A DNA stretch of 64,000 nucleotides, taken from the NCBI RefSeq assembly GCF_029784155.1, contig NC_073693.1:356453825-356517824 (forward strand). The letters run 5' to 3'. This DNA comes from Uranotaenia lowii (Eukaryota > Arthropoda > Insecta > Diptera > Culicidae). The notes beneath the pieces are model-generated. The model was not told where the DNA came from and searched no databases. It worked only from the letters and a program-made list of their open reading frames with translations. Positions 58,220-64,000 of the stretch are shown one piece after another. The position numbers and the translations under genes were made by a program. Positions within the stretch are counted from its first letter, which is position 1. Each line of letters starts with the position of its first letter.

Positions 58220-59132
58220 AAGTGATATAGATTTATCACATCCTGAAAGGTGTGAGAGACATTTTTTTCAACCCGAAAGGGATTGCTGAAAAATAATAGT
58301 GGAAGAATTCGTTCTCAGTCTTAGCCTAGGTGATAGTCATCACCCTATGGAACGTGTCCGGAGCGGTTTTCAGACCAAAAGGGTTGCTATGGGCGGTAGT
58401 TCAACTTCTCGTGGTGCAGAGGAAATCTTTAAGGTATATGTATTGATGTCGAAACTGGCTAACTAGTTAGATACACCTACTTGTGGAAACTGTTTATAGA
58501 GACGATGACGAAGCTCACTACCGAAAGTTAAACCCTACGGGTCTTTTGGGGTTACGTCGTTGGAATGACTGGCCATTCAGTGAATGCGCTGGCGTTCGAT
58601 GCTTTTCTCGACTTGAGCCATTATCTTAGTCTCATAAGATTCAAGCGATCGAATCTGCAGGAAACCAACTCTTCCGCTGAAGTCGGGACCCCTGTAGCAT
58701 ATTTAGGACAAGGGGACTAAATCTAAATGAAAGGTTTTGGAAGGGGGGCGACCTATATGGCGACTATCAATGCTCGTAGCACGTGAGTGAGCAAATTAAT
58801 CACACCCTGCAAGGTGTCCGGGACATATTTTAACCCGAAAGGGATTCTTGATCAATTATATTCAATGAAATCTCTCTTAGCTTTAGCCTTGGAGTTAGGT
58901 GTCACTCTATGGAACGTGTCCGGCGCGTTTTTCAGACCAAAAGGGATGCTATGGGCGGTAGTTGAACCTCACCGTGCTCCAACGTAGAAATGTTTCGGCA
59001 AATCGTAAAGGTATATGACCAGCTACACTCGAACCCCTCCACCATCACCTTTTGATGTCGAAACTGTCTAACGAGTTAGATACACCTACTTGTGGAAACT
59101 GTTTGTAGAGACGATAACAAAGCTAAACACTA

Positions 59133-60174
59133 CCAAAAAAATCTGTAAAATTACATCACATATGATGTAAATAAAAAGAAGCATCAGCATGCCAGTTGGA
59201 AATTACACGCCAGGAAAATTTTTACAACGTGTAAAATAAAAAATGATGTAAAATTTAGCAACGTGTAAAATAAAAATGATGTAAATTATAAAATCACTCA
59301 ATATCGGAAGAAAAACTTTCCAATTGGATTTTTGTTTTGTTTTATTTATCGTTAATATGATTCAATACTGGAATTTTCTCGTCTCTTTGTAACAATTGAA
59401 ACCTTTCTGTAATTAATATAATTCATTTTATTAGGAGACAATTTTTTTTTTATCTCACACATAAGTTTTATTACTTTTATTTTCTTCCCCGACATACCGG
59501 ACCCAAAATTGAGCAGCGTGGATCCGCTTCCTGAACCGCATCCCTGCTTCTCGAAGATCTCCGGGAACCATCAAAACCGATTAACTTACTCGCGCGCGCG
59601 GAAAATACTTTGGCGCACGACTTGACTTAACAGTTTTTCTCACATTTGTCTGGTCCTGTTCTTCACAGTTTATAATTTTACATGACATTATCACGCTCAG
59701 TGTATTGTAATATTTCATGTCGTGTAATTTTAAGAAATTTCCAATACAGTGTTGTTGATTATCTTGTGTGACCAAAAAAAAAAAGTTGTAAAATTACATC
59801 ACATATGATGGAACAAAAAAAAGCATCACATATGATGGAATTATCAGTGCGAGTTGAATATTACACGTCTGTAAACTTCAACAGACGTGTAAAATTTGAA
59901 AGACATGTAAAATATTTAGACGTGTAATATTTGATTCGCACTGAAAATTCCGTCGTATGTGATGCTTCTTTTTATTTTCATCATATGTGATGTAAATTAA
60001 CATCAAATAATCGCGTTCCGTGTCAAGTAATATTTGTGTCATACGAATTCAGTGCTGTTAAGGATTCAACTTTTTTTAATTTGTAAATTTACATCAATAA
60101 ATCGCGTTCCACGTCATATAATGATACAGGTTTTCAATTTCAGTGTTGTTAAGGATTAAGATTTTTTTTCTGTG
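59133..60174. mobile_element. TA-flanked non-autonomous element inside repeat copy 2
   Basis: Comparison with the uninterrupted copies (ACTACCG at about 58538 and 60843) places an insertion between ACTA and CCGGC-like sequence. The ends read CCAAAAAAATCTGT and the complement CACAGAAAAAAAATCT, with TA outside both (59131-59132, 60175-60176). Inside, ACATCACATATGATG-type motifs recur near 59151, 59801, 59824 and 59982, and ACGTGTAAAAT-type motifs recur as well. A GC-rich patch at 59490-59630 is unexplained. No transposase is present. Confidence 0.7.
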
Positions 60175-60533
60175 TATCGGCAATTTCTATTTTTCCTGCC
60201 TCAGAATCGAAATTGTAATCCTATGGGTCTTTTGGGGTAGAGTCATTGGACCGACTATCTAGTGAATGCGCGGGCGTCCAGTGCATTTCTTGGCTTGAGC
60301 CGTTTTGAATCTTAGCCTTGGCCTCATAAGGGTCAAGCGATCGAATCTGTAGGAAATCAACTCTTCCGCTGAAGTTCGAACCCCTGTAGCTTAGCAAAAG
60401 GGAGCTAAAAAAGGTAGTTTAACCTTCGCATGGTCCAAAGTAGAAATGTGTCGGCAAATCTTGAAAGTATATGACTAGCTACACTCAAACATCTGCACCA
60501 TTACCTTTGATGTCGAAACAGGTTAGCGAGTTA

Positions 60534-60797
60534 TACCGTATTTGTTTTCTCCCCTCGATCAGTGTTCCACCGTTCCCCACAAAAACAAACACAAATCGTC
60601 GCCAGTGTATTGCTACCTCACTCACTCATACGCTCTCTCGCAACACTGACAAAATTTTCGGGGCAACACCGCCCGATGGCAGTGGAACACCAGGTCAAAA
60701 CCAGTGCAACACCGTCCGAATAAACAAACAGTTTGACAGCACCTAGTGGTACACCAGTGCAACACTAGTGCAACACTCGGCATAAACAAATACGGTA
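60534..60797. mobile_element. PIF/Harbinger-like MITE inside repeat copy 3
   Basis: The 14-bp perfect ends TACCGTATTTGTTT and their complement enclose 264 bp. TTA lies directly outside both ends (60531-60533, 60798-60800). The other two repeat copies read GTTAGATACACC uninterrupted, giving the empty site. A 3-bp TTA duplication is typical of PIF/Harbinger. The interior contains four or five AGTGCAACAC/GTGCAACACT motifs and no coding frame. Confidence 0.85.
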
Positions 60798-60990
60798 TTA
60801 GATACACCTACTTGTGGAAACTATTTGTAGACGATGACAAAACTACCGGCCATATTTTTGGCTGCCTCAGAATGGAAAGTGAAACCCTATGGGTCTTTTG
60901 GGACCACCCACCAAACCCCATTTTGGATCTTACCCTGGGCCGCTTAAGGGCAAAGCGATCGAATCTGCGGGAAATCAACTCTTTCGCTGA

Positions 60991-62854
60991 AGTTTAAAAA
61001 ATCAACGAAAGAGACGTTAAATTGCTAAAAGCTCACCTCACGAGGTCCTTAAAAAGTGAGGAGCAATGATCGGGAGGCTTGACAAGAACGGAAAGTACTT
61101 AAAGCTTTAATACAATGCGCTCGAAACTGGCAATGAGTTGAGACCGAGCTATTTGAGTGCGATCCCCAAGAGTGTCACATTGGAGAGTGGAAAAATGCGA
61201 AAAAAGATCGTATATAGAACAATTCGGTCGAAAACGTGCAGGAAGCCACGTCCAGTATGCTTCAAGAAGAAAGAACATCTTAGCGATCCAATACAGGTGG
61301 CAGAAGTTGGTCTAGAGGGTGACTTCGTGAATCCAACAATTCGTTATGACGATATTGCACGAGACTGGCGACAACTAGCGCAACCTAAATAGACTTGCAG
61401 TGTTCATAGACTGATCAATCAGCGAGTATAAAAAGACTTTTTATGCTAACTTATAAGGACATACTCAAAGTAAGGAAAAACGCTAAGGATGGACTACTAG
61501 TAGCATTTGTGGGAAAGCCTTGAGTCTGTTCCCGAACGTAGAAAATAAAATGGAAGGAAGGCATGGTAAAGTTGAGTTCTACGTGACACAGCTCATGACT
61601 CTGGTGGTTCATGGAAGACTTGGACATTTTTGAAGTGGATCACGGAATACCAGGCATTACAAAATGAGGTCTACCTTCAGAGACAGTCGTGTTTGGTGTA
61701 GAATGGCGTTTTCGTCGCATGAGAGTAATTTCTTGAGCATGTTCTGTGACAGGAGCGCTCACAATAAACTGAACCCTATTTGTTCACGACAGGCACATTC
61801 AAGTCCTAACCTCGTTATCATAAGGGGAAGTTAGGCTTTTAAGTAAGGCTTTTGGGCTTTAGAGATAGACCATGACTAGACCCATCACACTTTTGGAACC
61901 AAAAAGGGAGGAAAGAGGAAGTTTCTTGGGATGCGAATCACACACTACAGGGCATTTGTATCGGAAAAATGGTAGGTTCGCCATCAACCGTCGGTATTCC
62001 GAACCTGCAAAATTTGACAAAAAAAAAATAGCCAGAAAATGGTCTAATTTTTGTTCTAAGTGTCATGTCAGTGTGATCAGTACTTGAAGCATACAATACG
62101 TAGGTTTAGTGGAATTTTATCTAGTGGTGAAGTTCAATGTCAACAAACTTATTGGCCTACTGATTTCAGCACGCACTATGAGTGCACAGATCCATCGTGA
62201 TTATGTTGCTTGTTAATGGCCTGTATTTTGTATTTTTGTGACTAAGACTAGAACTTTTCCGCAGTACATATCGCAGAATTTGTATCATGCAACGCGTAAT
62301 ACTTTCAAAACCATAGTCGGTATTACCAAAGATTAAATTTTCGAGCTTGAAATGCGCGAGTCCTGTATTTAGTTCGGACCTCCAGTCATCACTTTGAATC
62401 ACTATAGGATAAGCTAAGCCTCCAGGTCGGATTTGATCAAATGTCAGGACAGGATTCCTCCCTTAGTATTGCCATGGAGAACACTAGAACCTCCAACCAT
62501 CACAAAAAAGCTTCATTGCAGTTCAGGGACCACGCACTGGTGAACTTTTTGGCGTAAAAGCGTGTACGCAATTCTCAAAAAGAACTAACTGATTGGGTCA
62601 ACAACTTATTTCACAAGAAGGCTCCATACCATGACAAGGACTGGAGCGTTTTTTCAGCCCGAACGTGTTACGCAAGAAACTAAAGTCTTATTTTTCCGCA
62701 TGGAGACAACAAATATAATTTTGTTTCAACAAATTTATCAAAGCTGATCCATTTCAACAATTTAATGACCCTGTTACCCAAGTATGGAAAACAGTCTTTT
62801 TTTTTATATTAACATTTCTTTTAATAAATTTTTCAACGCTAAAGCATGGATCAT
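60991..62854. other. Possible decayed retroelement body, no gene recognised
   Basis: More GC-rich than the surrounding AT-rich DNA. A plus-strand frame at 61138-61392 (84 codons, basic, ending DIARDWRQLAQPK) and another at 61872-62087 match nothing I know. The sequence has the look of broken coding DNA and lies between the tandem units and the Ty3/gypsy fragment, so it may be the remains of one LTR element. Confidence 0.4.
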
Positions 62855-63564
62855 CCAAAATCTGGACGCACTGTTTATCATACAATAGCGCTCCTAGTTG
62901 TCGGATCTGGAATGTTTTGACAGTACTTTGTTCTGAAATATTTCCTCTATCAGTGCTGAAAATGTCATTACGATTCGTTTTTTTTTTCTAAATAAGTTAC
63001 TTGTGATGGAAGCCGCGAGACGAAAATTAATTTTGGACACCCACGTCAAAAACCCGACGGGGTCGGGTTCAAAAATCGCGAAATCTGAAAAGATGGTCAA
63101 ATCGGCCGTATGCAGAGTTGCTGAAAAACGTTTTTTTTTTTCGTACATTAGATCTCACAAAGGACCAGTAAAGTTTTAGTCAGATTTGGCAAGCTGCCAC
63201 TACAGCAAAGAGGTACTAAAGTGGTATCGGGCCAACGGGTGGTTTTTGTCGAAAAGGACATCAACTCACCCAATTGCCCTCAATTCCGCCCTATCGAAAA
63301 AGTTTGGGCAATTGTCAAGTAGAAGATGAAGAAGAATGGCAGGACGACTAGGGATGCAACAGAAATGAAGAGATTGTGGAACAGAATGGCCACTGAGGTC
63401 AGTACTCGACGAAAAGTTCGAAATTTCATCAAAACAACATCGGAATAATTTTTTATTATTTTTCCTTTAAAGTGCAATAAAAACCCTACATTTTGAGTAC
63501 AAAACATTTTGATTTCGTTTACAAAGCTCCGAGATAGACCCTTTTTAATGCGTCCAGATTTTTG
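62855..63564 (+). mobile_element. Deleted Tc1/mariner-type transposon remnant
   Basis: CCAAAATCTGGACGCA at the left and the complement of TGCGTCCAGATTTTTG at the right are near-identical inverted ends. They enclose a broken C-terminal transposase piece (63180-63448). At about 710 bp it is much shorter than an autonomous element of this group, so most of the transposase is deleted or replaced. The exact outer boundary and the TA duplication are uncertain. Confidence 0.75.
63180..63448 (+). pseudogene. C-terminal catalytic part of a D37E mariner-like transposase
   Basis: The translation shows DLASCHY with the second catalytic Asp, then WYRANG. After a one-base frame change it continues VVFVEKDINSPNCPQFRPIE, ending in the third catalytic residue, Glu. 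Counting the residues across the frameshift gives 37 between Asp and Glu, the spacing that defines the ITmD37E class of Tc1/mariner transposases. VWAIVK follows, then an in-frame TAG (about 63319), then the usual C-terminal tail up to TAA at 63446-63448. The N-terminal DNA-binding domain and first Asp are not visible. The frameshift, stop and missing N-terminus make it non-functional. The fragment at 16664-17026 supplies N-terminal motifs of the same superfamily. Confidence 0.88.
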
Positions 63565-64000
63565 AGTGATTGAGTTGATCCACTGCGATTTTTTTCGCTT
63601 GGTTATGTCCTTTTGTTTTCGTGGCCTAAAGTTATCTGTGACTAAAATATCAAAAAGCAATCCTTTAAATAAGGAATTCCAACATCATCTGAATCATTCA
63701 CGAACCTCATGAGCTAGTCGAAACATTTCTCGGCCCCATCCAAATAAATGTCTATCTGTTGTTCAATTGTACTTAGATGAACCACTTTCAAGGTTTGCGA
63801 ATCCTGTTTGGCTTAAACTGCACTCCAGCTACTTTTCAACGAGTAATTTGTTATTGATCTTAATCACAACCTACTGCGTTGCTGAGAAAAAAAATGTTGC
63901 TAAGCTACTAACACAACACAAGTGAAATGAATACTCGGCACAATAAAAATTTTATAACTAAAATGCCTCAGAAAAACTATTTGTAAATTAGAAAATTACA
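63565..64000. other. AT-rich window end with a retroelement scrap
   Basis: Apart from the Ty3/gypsy piece at 63786-63857, nothing is recognised. The minus-strand frame at 63280-63660 runs antisense to the transposase remnant and is not credible. Confidence 0.5.
63786..63857 (+). pseudogene. Ty3/gypsy reverse-transcriptase fragment
   Basis: One 23-codon frame reads FQGLRILFGLNCTPATFQRV and then ends at TGA (63855-63857). This matches the conserved FLRMPFGL-x-x-APATFQR block of Ty3/gypsy reverse transcriptases, which lies upstream of the YxDD box. No YxDD box follows. The flanks are not in frame, so this is a small, old remnant, possibly from the same element as the broken coding-like DNA at 61.0-62.6 kb. 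Confidence 0.8.

Larger units (their letters stand above)
58220..60990 (+). repeat. Unit present three times in tandem, two copies interrupted
   Basis: Shared blocks recur in the same order. GATGTCGAAAC with TAGATACACCTACTTGTGGA starts at 58445, 59054 and 60509. CCTATGGGTCTTTTGG (CCTACGGG in copy one) is near 58532, 60219 and 60885. AGCGATCGAATCTG is near 58644, 60336 and 60953. CCCGAAAGGGATT and GGAACGTGTCCGG are near 58273/58349 and 58841/58911. After removing the inserts at 59133-60174 and 60534-60797, the spacing between blocks is similar in all copies. I recognise no protein, but the position upstream of a Ty3/gypsy fragment could make it part of an old LTR element. Confidence 0.82.

Noticed and set aside
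63280..63660. 126-codon minus-strand frame
   Set aside because: Antisense to the D37E transposase remnant and its flank, with no motif.

Overview
This window looks like an intergenic or deep-intronic stretch of an AT-rich, transposon-laden insect genome. A dipteran, and probably a mosquito, is my best guess. The reasons are a Tc1/mariner-type transposase remnant with a D37E catalytic spacing (a class described from mosquitoes), several decayed non-LTR and Ty3/gypsy reverse-transcriptase pieces, many small inverted-repeat elements, and kilobase-scale short-unit satellites. I found no intact host protein gene, tRNA or rRNA. The long open frames over the 9-bp satellites arise because 9 is a multiple of 3, and I do not treat them as genes.

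Layout. 1-4154: a satellite that changes unit abruptly (AAAATTGTC, then AAAATTGAC, then AAAAATGAC, then an 11-bp ACACAAAAATG form) and ends in decay. A 403-bp 5'-truncated retrotransposon copy with a perfect 13-bp target duplication is inserted in its edge. 4.7-18.2 kb: AT-rich DNA with several inverted-repeat elements (including an 8-bp-TSD element at 9429-10147), a mariner-like transposase fragment and a perfect 20-bp-arm hairpin. 18.6-22 kb: a reverse-transcriptase pseudogene, a 152-bp inverted pair and single-copy-looking DNA. 22.8-24.2 kb: decayed satellite. 25.5-27.8 kb: a hAT-like element carrying a nested element, then a long-arm inverted repeat. 29.8-30.7 kb: an AAAATTACA satellite running into a 500-N assembly gap. 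34.1-37.8 kb: a TTTTGACAA satellite with higher-order duplications. 39.1-39.9 kb: an ~820-bp near-perfect palindrome with a single-arm relative at 31.5 kb.

42.1-51.25 kb is the most unusual part. It is a field of dozens of copies of an odd-length 15-bp palindrome, ACGAGTC-N-GACTCGT, embedded in diverging AT-rich spacers. It is split by a 2.2-kb TA-flanked element with very long inverted repeats and by another 9-bp satellite. 51.94-54.98 kb: a hAT-like element with an 8-bp duplication, itself hit by a TTAA-flanked element whose empty site is preserved in a related copy near 11.69 kb. 58.2-61 kb: a unit present three times in tandem, with two copies interrupted by small transposons. 62.9-63.9 kb: a mariner remnant with D37E spacing and a Ty3/gypsy reverse-transcriptase fragment.

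The recurring theme is non-coding architecture: satellite variants homogenised block by block, insertion-in-insertion histories that can be ordered from target duplications and empty sites, and a palindromic-box array. Coordinates of diffuse or decayed features are approximate. Family assignments rest on motifs, termini and target-site duplications read by eye.
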